The translations under genes and the position numbers were made by a program. This document shows positions 1-8,575 of a DNA stretch of 64,000 nucleotides, piece after piece; position 1 is the first letter of the stretch; each line of letters begins with the position of its first letter. The notes beneath the pieces are model-generated. The model saw only the letters and a program-made list of their open reading frames with translations. It made no database searches and was not told the DNA's origin. Origin of the DNA: Runella zeae DSM 19591 (GTDB lineage Bacteria; Bacteroidota; Bacteroidia; Cytophagales; Spirosomataceae). The stretch is from positions 400,951-464,950 of the forward strand of contig NZ_KE384037.1 of the NCBI RefSeq assembly GCF_000423565.1. Reading direction: 5' to 3'.

Positions 1-1
1 C

Positions 2-382
2 GAGGGCGTCAAGGATGTTTTGAAAACAGGAGCTAACGACAAACTCTTTGGCAAAACCAAACGCGAACCCAAGCGACTTTATACTTGTATCAATTACAAA
101 CCTTTCAATGGTAAATGGTTTTTGCAAGATTATCGAATGCTTTTGGATACTCAATTTGAACAAAAAAATGCCCAAGTACTCGGCACTATTAAACTGCAAT
201 TTGCTACTACCGAAATCCAAAAAAGCAACGGCAACCGTATCCCCGAAACTGATATATTGGTAGATACCGAAAATTTTTCCCAGCAAAGCATTCCCAAATA
301 CGACGAAGTTATTTGGGGAAACTTCAACTTTATCATCCCTTCCGACGCCATGCGTCAGATTGTAAATAGCTTGATAAAATAA
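2..382 (+). CDS. C-terminal fragment of an unidentified protein, possibly carboxypeptidase-like regulatory domain type
   Basis: The reading frame is already open at base 2 and runs to a TAA at 380-382, so the 5' end lies outside the window; a TTG at 20 is in frame but need not be the start. The 127 visible residues are soluble-looking, with a stretch around NGKWFLQDYRMLLDTQFE and a tail containing VIWGNFNFIIPSDAMRQ. That tail resembles the ends of Bacteroidota surface proteins with an N-terminal carboxypeptidase-like regulatory domain, a match made from memory only. No catalytic motif is visible. Function is not assigned. Confidence 0.55.
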   Translation, partial: EGVKDVLKTGANDKLFGKTKREPKRLYTCINYKPFNGKWFLQDYRMLLDTQFEQKNAQVLGTIKLQFATTEIQKSNGNRIPETDILVDTENFSQQSIPKYDEVIWGNFNFIIPSDAMRQIVNSLIK

Positions 383-457
383 GTCTGTTGTGTTTTGAAA
401 CCTTAAAAAAGTTAGCCAACTTGTCGGACTTGTATCATCCATTCACTTCTGACACAA

Positions 458-2005
458 ATGAAAACTCGGCCTTTACTTTGGTTAGCTACTTTGGGTTTAT
501 TTTGCATTTACGGGCTCTCAGCGCAGGGTCAATCTAAAATTGACTTAGAGACTGTTCTCCAAAAACACGTAAAAAACTACTACGGAGACTTATACGAATT
601 TATGAGCTTGCCTAGCAATGCTCACATCAAAGAGCAAATTCAACCTAATTTGGATTGGTTGAAAAAAGCTTTTGAAAAACAAGGCTTCCGCACCGAAGCA
701 TTGCCCACGGCGGGGCATCCTGTTTTTTTTGCTGAAAAAGTACCTGCTGTTTCTCCCAAAGGCAAGCTCAAAACGTTGTTGTTTTATATGCACTTTGATG
801 GGCAGCCGGTGGAGCCTGAAAAATGGCAGCAAGCTTCGCCCTATCAGCCTGTCTTGAAAAAACGCACCGCCGACGGCAAATGGGAAGCGCTAGACTGGAA
901 TCTTCTTCAAAAAAACTATGACCCCGAATGGCGGATTTTTGCCCGTGCTGTTTCTGACGATAAAGGACCGATTTTGATGCTCTTGGCGGCACTAGACATG
1001 ATGCAAAAAGAAAAAATCAATTCTCCTTATCACATCAAAGTCATTTTGGACAGTGAAGAGGAAATTGGCGCGCCGCATTTGGCCGAAACCGTCAAAAAAT
1101 ACAAAGACAAGCTCGCTGCCGATTTTTTGATGGTCATGGACGGAGGACGACATCTTTCCAATGAACCAACCCTCACTTATGGCTGTCGCGGAATAGCCAC
1201 GATTACCCTCACCACCTACGGCCCTAAAATATCTCAGCACAGTGGGCATTACGGGAATTATGCCCCCAATCCTGCTCTTAGAATGGCGCAGTTGCTTGCA
1301 TCTATGAAAGATGAAGACGGACGGGTAACAATTCCGGGCTACTATGAAGGCATCAAAATCGACGAAAATGCGCGTAAAATCCTAGCCGCTGTACCCGACG
1401 ACCCCGAGCTTATTCGCCAAAAACTAGTATTTACTCAGCCCGACAAAGTAGGAAGTAATTATCAAGAAGCGCTCCAATATCCTTCTTTAAACATTCGCGG
1501 ATTGGTATCTGCCAATATCGGCGAAAAAGCCAATACCATTGTGCCAGACGAAGCTACCGCCGAAATCGACCTTCGCCTTGTGCCCGAGTCTTCTCCTGAT
1601 TATTTGATTGGGTTAGTTAGAAAACATATTGAGTCAAAGGGATATGTAATTCTGGACCACAAACCAACCGATGCCGAAAGGCTAAAATTTCCTAAAATTG
1701 TGACCCTAACCGAAAATGAATCAAGGATGCTACCTTTCCGTACCGATTTTGGCATCTATCCCGACCGTTGGCTTACGGCGGCATTGGTCAGAACTTTTGG
1801 GAAAGAACCCATCAAAATCCGAATGACGGGAGGCTCCGTACCGATAGTGCCTTTTTTGCGTGAACTAAACTTGCCCGCTATTCATGTACCCATGGTCAAT
1901 ATAGACAATAACCAACACGCCGCCAATGAAAATTTAAGACTAGGAAACTACACGGAAGGTATCAAAACATGGATGGCTATTTTGACCCAAGAAGATGTAA
2001 AGTAG
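458..2005 (+). CDS. Secreted M20 family metallopeptidase (dipeptidase-like)
   Basis: Zinc-dependent exopeptidase, expected to cleave dipeptides or remove acyl groups outside the cytoplasm. The first ~22 residues (basic MKTR, hydrophobic core, SAQGQ) form a signal peptide. M20 metal ligands are visible: H112 with D114 in MHFDGQPV, D168 in VSDDKGP, E201/E202 in DSEEEIGAP, D in VMDGG, and a late His in NNQHAANENL. The 515-residue length fits catalytic halves flanking a dimerisation insert. It stands alone, with a strong convergent hairpin just downstream. The family is clear; the substrate cannot be read from the sequence. Confidence 0.9.
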   Translation: MKTRPLLWLATLGLFCIYGLSAQGQSKIDLETVLQKHVKNYYGDLYEFMSLPSNAHIKEQIQPNLDWLKKAFEKQGFRTEALPTAGHPVFFAEKVPAVSPKGKLKTLLFYMHFDGQPVEPEKWQQASPYQPVLKKRTADGKWEALDWNLLQKNYDPEWRIFARAVSDDKGPILMLLAALDMMQKEKINSPYHIKVILDSEEEIGAPHLAETVKKYKDKLAADFLMVMDGGRHLSNEPTLTYGCRGIATITLTTYGPKISQHSGHYGNYAPNPALRMAQLLASMKDEDGRVTIPGYYEGIKIDENARKILAAVPDDPELIRQKLVFTQPDKVGSNYQEALQYPSLNIRGLVSANIGEKANTIVPDEATAEIDLRLVPESSPDYLIGLVRKHIESKGYVILDHKPTDAERLKFPKIVTLTENESRMLPFRTDFGIYPDRWLTAALVRTFGKEPIKIRMTGGSVPIVPFLRELNLPAIHVPMVNIDNNQHAANENLRLGNYTEGIKTWMAILTQEDVK

Positions 2006-2022
2006 TATTTGTAACGAAGACA

Positions 2023-2062
2023 TCCATCAAAAATAGCCCTCAAGAGGGCTATTTTTGATGGA
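2023..2062. terminator. Bidirectional intrinsic terminator between M20 peptidase and GtrA genes
   Basis: A perfect 19-bp stem (2023-2041 with 2044-2062) closes on a minimal loop and carries AAAAA/TTTTT runs inside its arms, so it can terminate transcripts from both convergent genes. Confidence 0.85.
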
Positions 2063-2078
2063 ATTAAACGTCTCAAAA

Positions 2079-2594
2079 CTAATCTTTACCCAGATTCAAA
2101 GCCGCTTTGGCGCGGTCATAAAAGCCCGTACTTTTGAAAGTAAAGGTTTTGTGTAAAATAAAGTTGCTCACAAAACTTAGCCCCATTCCGACCAAAGTCG
2201 ATGCTGCCTCCGTGACGTTTACTTCACGGTATTTGACTGGAATAAAATCTAAAGGAATATGATAAATTGTATCAATAGGATTGGTTGCATGGAGGATATT
2301 GAGCGTAAGTGCCGCAAACCCTACCGTGATTCCAAAAGAAATCGCGGCCACAATCCCAAATTTAACCATTTCACGACGGGTTTTGTTGGTATTGCGGGCA
2401 TCGAACGCAAATAGCTTGGTTAATACAAATCCTACAAAAAAAGAGACAATATACCCCAACGATACCGACGCGTAAAAGTCAACGTAGTTACGAAAAAAGC
2501 TTCCTGATATAAATTGTACTGCTGCACCAGTGCCTGCTATCAGAAAATAAACAATGAGGTCTTTTAGATTAAAAAGGTTAGATTTCTTCTTCAC
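2079..2594 (-). CDS. GtrA family membrane protein
   Basis: Small integral membrane protein of the GtrA/DPMS type, a family linked to flipping or use of polyprenyl-linked sugars in cell-surface glycosylation. Four hydrophobic segments are visible, starting with LIVYFLIAGTGAAVQFISG and ending with LVGMGLSFVSNFILHKTFTF, the typical GtrA C-terminal signature. The open frame extends upstream to a TTG at 2699, but those ~35 residues look untranslated; I chose the GTG at 2594 (VKKKSNLF), which gives 171 residues, near the family length. No glycosyltransferase is adjacent, so the substrate is unknown. Confidence 0.75.
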   Translation of the reverse strand: MKKKSNLFNLKDLIVYFLIAGTGAAVQFISGSFFRNYVDFYASVSLGYIVSFFVGFVLTKLFAFDARNTNKTRREMVKFGIVAAISFGITVGFAALTLNILHATNPIDTIYHIPLDFIPVKYREVNVTEAASTLVGMGLSFVSNFILHKTFTFKSTGFYDRAKAALNLGKD

Positions 2595-2785
2595 AAGTAT
2601 GTTATAAACTACATGAGGGGGCAAAATAAGTGCATTTTTGACAGTCACCCAAACGAACAACCTAGTTTTTATTTCTCGGTTAGAAGGAGTTAGAAACAAA
2701 AAACACCAACAATAGCTACATTCCGTCCTATAAAATCCCCTTTTCTATAGGATAAAAACTAAATTTTGGCTCTTAAAAAAAGAAA

Positions 2786-2816
2786 AAGAGCCTCATAGAG
2801 ATTTTATGAGACTCTT
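2786..2816 (-). terminator. Intrinsic terminator of the blaI-M56 operon
   Basis: A 12-bp stem with one mismatch (AAGAGCCTCATA against TATGAGACTCTT) lies just beyond the M56 gene's stop. On the minus strand it is followed by a T-rich run. Confidence 0.7.
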
Positions 2817-2832
2817 AAATAAAATTTATTTT

Positions 2833-4857
2833 TTACAACTTTTTAGGTGAATTTGGAGCGACTGGAGCTATTGCAGGTTTAGGAGTCTGAGTAGGTTTCA
2901 CCGCTTTTTTGGGTTTAGCAGGAACGGCCGCGCGTGGGGTGCGGGCTGCCCTAAATTCTATTGGTGGTGGCGGCGGAACCAAGTGGCTTATTTCTTCCGA
3001 ATAGCGTTCGAGTTCTTGATCGTATTTTTCATTGATTTTTTCTAGTTTTTGCAATTGGCTTTCTAGCTCTTCAATGGGTTGGCGTGCCGTTTTGATTTGC
3101 CCCTTCAATTCGCCCAATTGCTGATTCAATTGTTGTACATTGGCTTCATTTTGCTTGATTTGCTCTTCAAACAACGCCAACTGTTTCTCCATTTGTTCTT
3201 CTGTTACTTTTTTAGCCTGATTCTCCTGATGAAGCATTTGGTTGCGTTTTTCGAGCACTTTGTTGCGCTCCTCATGAGACTTATTTTTTTTCCACTCTAG
3301 CACTTCCATTTTCCGCTCGATTTCGGCTGTTTTAAACTCATATTGTTCCATTTCTAGGCGCAATGCCTCCATTTTTTGGTACTGAGGCTCCATAAGGCGT
3401 CGAAGGCTATCCATTTTAGCCTGGTTTTTGGTCATGACAGCCTCAAAAAGAGAATCGGGTTCAATCGGAGCAAGAGACTCTATATAGGCGGCTTCGTCAG
3501 GCAAAGGGGGAGGCGTTATCTCCATATTGTCCATTGCAAGAAATGACAAGCCTTCTGCCAAATTTCTCATTCCCTTGTCAAGCTCATTTTCAACCTCCAT
3601 GATTCGCGTTAAGATGGCTTTTTGCTCCGCATTTTGAACCGAAGAGAAGGTTACTTTTCCTTCCTCAATATCTTGTTTGAGCTGCTGCAACTCATTTACT
3701 TCTTTGCCCGACAATGTTCGTTTTTTCCAAATAACCTGAGTCAGTTTCCCTTCCTTGTCCAAAACAAATTTAGTGTCTTTTGAGGTGTGGCTGATATTGA
3801 TCGCTTTCGTTTTTTTGGTAGGTTTATCTTGGGGTTGAAACGCATAGACAGATACCCCTATCACAAGCAATAAAATCAGAATCAGCCCATTACCGCCTAA
3901 GCGTTGGGGCCGTTTTTCGGCTACGCCTAATATACGTCGAATCCGATGTAGCATCATTCCTTTTTTAGAAGCAAATCCCATAGCAAGTTGGGGTGTTTGT
4001 CGAAAAACTTCTACTTGCGTTAGAGCCTGGGCAAAAGCCATTTTATCACCACAAATTTGTACGGCAAGGTCGTCGCAGCAGTGTTCGCGTTCTTCTCTTA
4101 CTTTTGCCGACAACCACCATAAAGCTGGATGAAAAAAGTAAAAAATCTCTACGACCGACTGCAACAAATTCACCAAATAGTCATGACGTTTGACATGAGC
4201 GAGCTCATGCGCAAGTATGGTTTCGATTTGTTTGGTACTTAAGCCAGTAGCCAAGCCAATAGGCAACAAAACCACCGGTTTGATAAACCCAATAACCATA
4301 GGAGTAGTTACTCGCACCGACTCAAACAAATGCACCGTTTGACGGATGCGGAGCGTGTTTGTAAGTTTTTTAAACAAAGTTTGTACAGAAGCGTCGGTCA
4401 GGCGAATACCCTCTGCTTTCAGTTGCTGCACATACACCCAGCTGCCTATCATCCGAACTACCAATACCAAAACCCCAATGCCCCACGCCAATACGATGTT
4501 ATCAAGATGAGACTGTAAAAACAATAGCACCTGCTTGTACCAAGGCAAAGCTATCTTGGCATAATTGAGCCCTGTCGTCACATAAGGAGCTGCTATCTTA
4601 GATGCACTTACCGCAGCCCCACTGCTCGACATTTTTAGGGGCTGATAGTAATAGATAAAAGTAGCCACTGAAGCTATGATCTGTAATACCAAACCACTGA
4701 TTCCTACTCCATAACGCAAGGCACTTGAGCGCTTTTTTAACAAAAAAAGCATAACAGCTGCGGCCAATACAACGCCAACTCCTTGCCATATAGCATGAAG
4801 GAGTGTCCAGCCCAAAGCCTGTACAATAGGCTCTGTCATAAGTGAAAGTGTTTTCAT
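2833..4857 (-). CDS. M56 family (BlaR1/MecR1-like) membrane metallopeptidase with coiled-coil tail
   Basis: Membrane sensor-protease expected to cleave the partner BlaI-type repressor on an envelope signal. N-terminal membrane segments (about residues 15-40, 50-70, 120-140) precede the zinc site HELAH (217-221) and the downstream REHCCDD motif (257-263); a further membrane helix follows near residue 325. Unlike classical BlaR1, the C-terminus has no penicillin-binding sensor domain: after a linker it is a long Glu/Gln/Lys-rich coiled coil (about 480-640), then a Pro/Lys/Ala-rich tail. Its start overlaps the blaI-like stop by 4 bp, so the two are translationally coupled. The signal sensed is unknown. 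Confidence 0.88.
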   Translation of the reverse strand: MKTLSLMTEPIVQALGWTLLHAIWQGVGVVLAAAVMLFLLKKRSSALRYGVGISGLVLQIIASVATFIYYYQPLKMSSSGAAVSASKIAAPYVTTGLNYAKIALPWYKQVLLFLQSHLDNIVLAWGIGVLVLVVRMIGSWVYVQQLKAEGIRLTDASVQTLFKKLTNTLRIRQTVHLFESVRVTTPMVIGFIKPVVLLPIGLATGLSTKQIETILAHELAHVKRHDYLVNLLQSVVEIFYFFHPALWWLSAKVREEREHCCDDLAVQICGDKMAFAQALTQVEVFRQTPQLAMGFASKKGMMLHRIRRILGVAEKRPQRLGGNGLILILLLVIGVSVYAFQPQDKPTKKTKAINISHTSKDTKFVLDKEGKLTQVIWKKRTLSGKEVNELQQLKQDIEEGKVTFSSVQNAEQKAILTRIMEVENELDKGMRNLAEGLSFLAMDNMEITPPPLPDEAAYIESLAPIEPDSLFEAVMTKNQAKMDSLRRLMEPQYQKMEALRLEMEQYEFKTAEIERKMEVLEWKKNKSHEERNKVLEKRNQMLHQENQAKKVTEEQMEKQLALFEEQIKQNEANVQQLNQQLGELKGQIKTARQPIEELESQLQKLEKINEKYDQELERYSEEISHLVPPPPPIEFRAARTPRAAVPAKPKKAVKPTQTPKPAIAPVAPNSPKKL

Positions 4858-5222
4858 GACTGTTTTTCGATTTGGTCTAAAAGTTTACGAATTTCATCAA
4901 GTTCAGCGGAGGTAGCTTTGTGATTGCCCAAGGCGTGCATGACGAGCTTGCTCGCCGAGCCTCGAAAGGCAGTATCCACAAAACGCTCCAACAAAGTGGT
5001 TTGGGTTTCTTCTTCGGTGACATTGGCCTCATATACATGCGAGCGCGCTTCTTCGAGCCTCGTGAGTAGCCCCTTTTCGTACATAATTTGCATCAATTTG
5101 AGGGTAGTAGTGTAGCCTACATCACGGCTTTGCGATAGCCGCTCATTGACCTGCCGCACGGTACAAGGGCCTTCTTGCCAAAGTACCTGTAAAATTTCAA
5201 GTTCAGAATCGGTTGGTTTCAT
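4854..5222 (-). CDS. BlaI/MecI/CopY family transcriptional repressor
   Basis: Winged-helix repressor of 122 residues. The N-terminus (TDSELEILQVLWQEGPCTVRQVNERL) is the characteristic BlaI helix-turn-helix, and the C-terminal ~45 residues form the dimerisation/cleavage region. In known systems the M56 partner proteolyses the repressor and derepresses the operon. Here the partner follows with an ATGA overlap, and three palindromes with TACGA/TCGTA arms lie directly upstream, which strongly suggests autoregulation. No beta-lactamase gene is next to it, so the regulon may concern envelope stress rather than beta-lactam resistance. Confidence 0.9.
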   Translation of the reverse strand: MKPTDSELEILQVLWQEGPCTVRQVNERLSQSRDVGYTTTLKLMQIMYEKGLLTRLEEARSHVYEANVTEEETQTTLLERFVDTAFRGSASKLVMHALGNHKATSAELDEIRKLLDQIEKQS

Positions 5223-5237
5223 GGGGGAATAATTAAT

Positions 5238-5312
5238 CTACGAATATTTTCGTAGCAAACATATACGAACAATTTCGTAATACCAAATTTTATCTACGAA
5301 AATTTTCGTAGA
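5238..5312. promoter_or_regulatory. Three BlaI-type operator palindromes
   Basis: Three inverted repeats share the arms TACGAa/tTCGTA: 5238-5255 (CTACGAATATTTTCGTAG), 5264-5279 (TACGAACAATTTCGTA) and 5293-5312 (a perfect 20-bp palindrome). Their centres are 25 and 31 bp apart. They occupy the gap upstream of the minus-strand repressor gene and also lie behind the divergent proA gene. Confidence 0.85.
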
Positions 5313-5389
5313 CAAATTTCCTTGACCCCCAACCTAATTGTTTTGATGCAATGAAAGTGCCCTAAGATAGCCCATAACCCACAAAGTAT

Positions 5390-5397
5390 TATCTTTG
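5390..5397 (+). promoter_or_regulatory. Putative -7 box of proA
   Basis: TATCTTTG matches the Bacteroidota TAnnTTTG -7 consensus and lies 18 bp before the chosen proA ATG. No good -33 TTTG is seen at the usual 19-21 bp spacing. Confidence 0.5.
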
Positions 5398-5415
5398 CCT
5401 TTCAACTGTACCACC

Positions 5416-6669
5416 ATGACTACTACGATTGTTCCTCAGCTTCAGGCTACCCAACAAGCCGCTGCGCAAGTACGACGCTTATCAAGCGAGCAAAAAACGG
5501 CTTTATTGAACCGCTTGGCCGATTTGCTTCTCCAAAAGCAAGCCTCTATCATGGCCGAAAACCAGAAAGATATGGTGCGTATGCCCGACGGAGACCCGAA
5601 AAAAGACCGTTTGTTTCTGAACAAAAAACGAATCCAAAGTTTGGCCGATAGCTTGCGTGATGTAGCTCAACTACCCGACCCTTCAGGAGAGGTGTTGTTG
5701 GAACGTGAAATCGAACAGGGACTTAAGCTCAAAAAAATCGCCGTTCCGCTGGGAGTCGTAGGAGCTATCTTTGAATCGCGCCCCAATGTCACCGTAGATG
5801 TAGCCGCTTTGTGCCTGCGTTCGGGCAATGCCTGTGTGCTGAAGGGGGGCAAAGAAGCTGACTTTTCCAACCGTTATTTGGTTAGTCTGATTCATCAAGC
5901 TTTGGCAGAGTATCATATCGATACCAACGCCATAATGCTGCTTCCTACCGACCGTCAGTTTGTGAATGAACTTCTCACCGCCACGCGCTACGTAGATATT
6001 ATTATTCCTCGCGGTTCGGAATCGTTGATTCAGTTTGTTCGTAAAAACTCCTTGATTCCTACTATCGAAACCGGCGCGGGTGTTTGTCATGGCTATGTAG
6101 AAAGTACGGCTGATCTCCTCAAAGCTCGCGACATCGTAGTAAATGGACGTGTATCACGACCTTCTGTTTGCAATTCGATGGATTGTGTGATTGTGGACCG
6201 CGCCATTGCTACTTCATTTTTGCCTTTACTCAAAGATGATTTTATTAAGTGGAATGTAGAAGTTTTTGCTGATGAGGAGTCCTACCCTATTTTTGAACAA
6301 ATGGAGTATCCGTTTCTCCAACATGCTCAATCTCAAGACTTTGGTCGGGAGTTTTTGGACTATAAAATGGCGATCAAAATCGTAACAGGTTTGGAAGAAG
6401 CACTTTCTCACATTCAAAATTACTCATCTCGCCACTCAGAGGCTATTGTCTCCAGCGACCAAACGATTATCAATAGATTTTTGAATGAAGTAGATGCCGC
6501 CGCAGTCTACGCCAATGCTTCTACGCGATTTACGGATGGAGGAGTATTTGGATTAGGAGCCGAAATTGGCATCTCCACCCAAAAACTCCATGCGCGTGGT
6601 CCTTTTGCCCTCGAAAAACTCGTCACCGAAAAGTGGGTCGTAGTGGGAGATGGGCAGGTAAGATGGTAA
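5416..6669 (+). CDS. proA: Gamma-glutamyl phosphate reductase
   Basis: NADPH-dependent reduction of gamma-glutamyl phosphate to glutamate semialdehyde, the second step of proline synthesis. The aldehyde-dehydrogenase-like fold is evident: GVVGAIFESRPNVTVDVAALCLRSGNACVLKGG, the IPRGSESLIQFV segment, the active-site region with Cys in RPSVCNSMDC, and the C-terminal GLGAEIGISTQKLHARGPFALE signature. I chose the ATG at 5416 rather than an upstream in-frame TTG at 5395, because the TTG overlaps a probable -7 promoter box. proB, usually adjacent, is absent here; proC lies 12 kb away. The 417-residue length is normal. Confidence 0.95.
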   Translation: MTTTIVPQLQATQQAAAQVRRLSSEQKTALLNRLADLLLQKQASIMAENQKDMVRMPDGDPKKDRLFLNKKRIQSLADSLRDVAQLPDPSGEVLLEREIEQGLKLKKIAVPLGVVGAIFESRPNVTVDVAALCLRSGNACVLKGGKEADFSNRYLVSLIHQALAEYHIDTNAIMLLPTDRQFVNELLTATRYVDIIIPRGSESLIQFVRKNSLIPTIETGAGVCHGYVESTADLLKARDIVVNGRVSRPSVCNSMDCVIVDRAIATSFLPLLKDDFIKWNVEVFADEESYPIFEQMEYPFLQHAQSQDFGREFLDYKMAIKIVTGLEEALSHIQNYSSRHSEAIVSSDQTIINRFLNEVDAAAVYANASTRFTDGGVFGLGAEIGISTQKLHARGPFALEKLVTEKWVVVGDGQVRW

Positions 6670-6697
6670 AATGATTCATAAATGACAAAGTTATGAT

Positions 6698-6927
6698 ATG
6701 GCAGCAAGAGATATTTTCCACGAATTAGTAAAAAAAGCACTGATAAATGAAGGCTGGAATATCACCCATGACCCATTCAAAATCATGATGGGTCGCCGCC
6801 GTGGATATATGGTTTCTATCAAAGATTCTTTGATGATCCTTTTTTTGTGGATATTGCCCACACTTTTGATGTAAAAATGATTGTTTTTGACGAAACTCAA
6901 CCTCACATCAGACAATGGATAAAGTAA
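6698..6927 (+). pseudogene. xisH: xisH remnant with internal deletion and frame change
   Basis: The first ~38 codons from the ATG at 6698 (MAARDIFHELVKKALINEGW, then NITHDPFKIMMGRR) match the start of XisH family proteins. The last ~36 codons, read in another frame from 6817 (YQRFFDDPFFVDIAHTFDVK, then MIVFDETQPHIRQW), match the XisH C-terminus and stop at 6925-6927. About half of the ~138-residue family is missing, including the middle that holds the PD-(D/E)XK-like nuclease core. The N-terminal frame instead ends at 6872-6874. The C-terminal remnant still overlaps the xisI start by 13 bases, as expected for the intact pair. Family calls rest on recall of XisH sequences. Confidence 0.75.
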
Positions 6928-7265
6928 GCTTTCATAAACAGATTGTGCGTAAGGTGGTAGAAAAAATCGCCAAATTATCACCTGAAAAAGAAGGAGGAAT
7001 TGAAAACCAACTTATCACTGACGATGAACACGGCCATTATTTGTATTTTGGCGTAGGTTGGGCCGAAGAAAACAGTGGTTGGATATATGCTTCATTTATC
7101 CATGTCGATGTGAAAGCCGATGGCAAAGTTTGGCTCCAACACGACGGTACTGATATGCGCATAGCCGAACAATTACAAAAACATGGTATTCCTAAAAGTG
7201 ATATTGTGATTGGTTTTCAAGCTCCTGCCGTTCGTAAATACCTCGAAGGGTACGCTATATCCTAG
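6915..7265 (+). CDS. xisI: XisI family protein
   Basis: Small soluble protein of 116 residues from the family first described as a controlling factor for excision of the Anabaena fdxN element. Typical family positions are visible: MDKVSFHKQIVRKVVEKIA at the start, QLITDDEHGHYLYFGVGW, then IHVDVKADGKVWLQHDGTD and IAEQLQKHGIPKSDIVIGFQ. XisI genes usually pair with xisH, a putative nuclease; here the upstream xisH is broken, leaving xisI intact. In genomes without excised elements the pair's role is unclear, and a toxin-antitoxin-like role is only an inference. Confidence 0.85.
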   Translation: MDKVSFHKQIVRKVVEKIAKLSPEKEGGIENQLITDDEHGHYLYFGVGWAEENSGWIYASFIHVDVKADGKVWLQHDGTDMRIAEQLQKHGIPKSDIVIGFQAPAVRKYLEGYAIS

Positions 7266-7298
7266 TATTTTTTTAAATTCACTAATACCTCATAACTC

Positions 7299-8570
7299 AT
7301 GAAACACCTCTTAGTGGTGGTTTCGTTTTTTTGTATGTCTGAAACCATTTTTGCCCAGAGTGATTTAGCGCAACGTCTTTTTGATGCGCATGATTTGTTT
7401 AAAGAAAAAACCATAACCGAACGCCGTGCTTTCAAACATCGGCATTTGGTACCGCTCATCGAAAAACTCAAAACAAGCCCTAAGTTTAAGGTTACTGAAG
7501 CAGGCAAGTCTTTTGAAGGGCGGTCTATTTTTCAAGCCCAATACGGCAACGGTGCCCCTCCGGTATTGCTTTGGTCGCAAATGCACGGTGACGAAGCCAC
7601 CGCTACTATGGCGCTTTTGGATATTTTCAATTTCTTGAATGCTAGCGGAGATGGTTTCGATGATTTTCGTAAAAAACTCGCCGAAAAATCAACGCTTTAT
7701 TTTGTACCTATGCTCAATCCTGACGGCGTGGAGCGCTGGCAACGACGCACCGCTCAGGAAATCGACATGAACCGCGATGCTCTACGCCTACAATGCCCCG
7801 AATCTAAGCTACTCAAACAGCTTCAGCAAACCCTTAAACCACTCGTGGGCTTTAACCTCCACGACCAAAGCCCCCGCTATAGCGTAGGTGATAGCAAAGA
7901 AGTGGCCGCCATTTCTTTTTTGGCCACGGCTTACAATCACGAACGTACCATCAATTCTGTCCGCGAGCGTGCCATGCAACTCATCGTAGGGATGAACCGC
8001 GACCTTCAAAAATTCATTCCTAATCAAGTAGCGCGCTATTCGGACGAATTTGAACCTCGGGCATTTGGCGACAATATTGCCAAATGGGGTACAAGCTTGG
8101 TACTGATTGAATCGGGAGGTTATAAAAACGACCCCGAAAAACAATACCTCCGTAAGATGAATTTTATTGCGATTCTTACCGCTTTAGAATCCATTGCAGA
8201 TGGTGCTTACGCCCGCGAAAAACGTACAGATTATGAAAAAATCCCCCAAAACGGGCGTAATCATTTTGACCTTATCATCCGCAATGCCAAAGCCGAACTC
8301 AACGGCCAAACTTACACGGTGGATGTAGCTATCAATCGCAATGAAGTCAGTAATGCCGATGCCACCGCATTTAGCTATCGTAGTAGTGTCGAAGATTTTG
8401 GAGATTTGTCAGTGTTTTACGGAATTGACGAACTCGACGCCCAAGGAGGAACCTTGGTCGATGCCAAAGGCAAACCGATTGTATTACGCCTAGGCGACCG
8501 AGGCAATTTCGAGATTCGGGCTGGTAAAAAAGGGTGGAAAATTGAAAGTGGCTTTGTAAAAAGTTTATAA
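7299..8570 (+). CDS. Secreted M14 family zinc carboxypeptidase
   Basis: Predicted extracytoplasmic carboxypeptidase with a signal peptide (MKHLLVVVSFFCMSETIFAQ). The M14 zinc ligands appear as H96 and E99 in QMHGDEATAT and the later His in GFNLHDQSP; PMLNPDGVERWQRRTAQEIDMNRD is the conserved substrate-binding segment (Asn-Arg), and LIESGGY supplies the region of the catalytic Glu. The 423 residues include a ~120-residue C-terminal beta-rich extension beyond the catalytic domain. The phosphoesterase gene follows after 5 bp, so the two are probably co-transcribed. Confidence 0.88.
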   Translation: MKHLLVVVSFFCMSETIFAQSDLAQRLFDAHDLFKEKTITERRAFKHRHLVPLIEKLKTSPKFKVTEAGKSFEGRSIFQAQYGNGAPPVLLWSQMHGDEATATMALLDIFNFLNASGDGFDDFRKKLAEKSTLYFVPMLNPDGVERWQRRTAQEIDMNRDALRLQCPESKLLKQLQQTLKPLVGFNLHDQSPRYSVGDSKEVAAISFLATAYNHERTINSVRERAMQLIVGMNRDLQKFIPNQVARYSDEFEPRAFGDNIAKWGTSLVLIESGGYKNDPEKQYLRKMNFIAILTALESIADGAYAREKRTDYEKIPQNGRNHFDLIIRNAKAELNGQTYTVDVAINRNEVSNADATAFSYRSSVEDFGDLSVFYGIDELDAQGGTLVDAKGKPIVLRLGDRGNFEIRAGKKGWKIESGFVKSL

Positions 8571-8575
8571 TTCCC

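Noticed and set aside
5683-6090. 135-residue antisense frame inside proA
   Set aside because: Lies opposite conserved proA motifs and has no recognisable domain.
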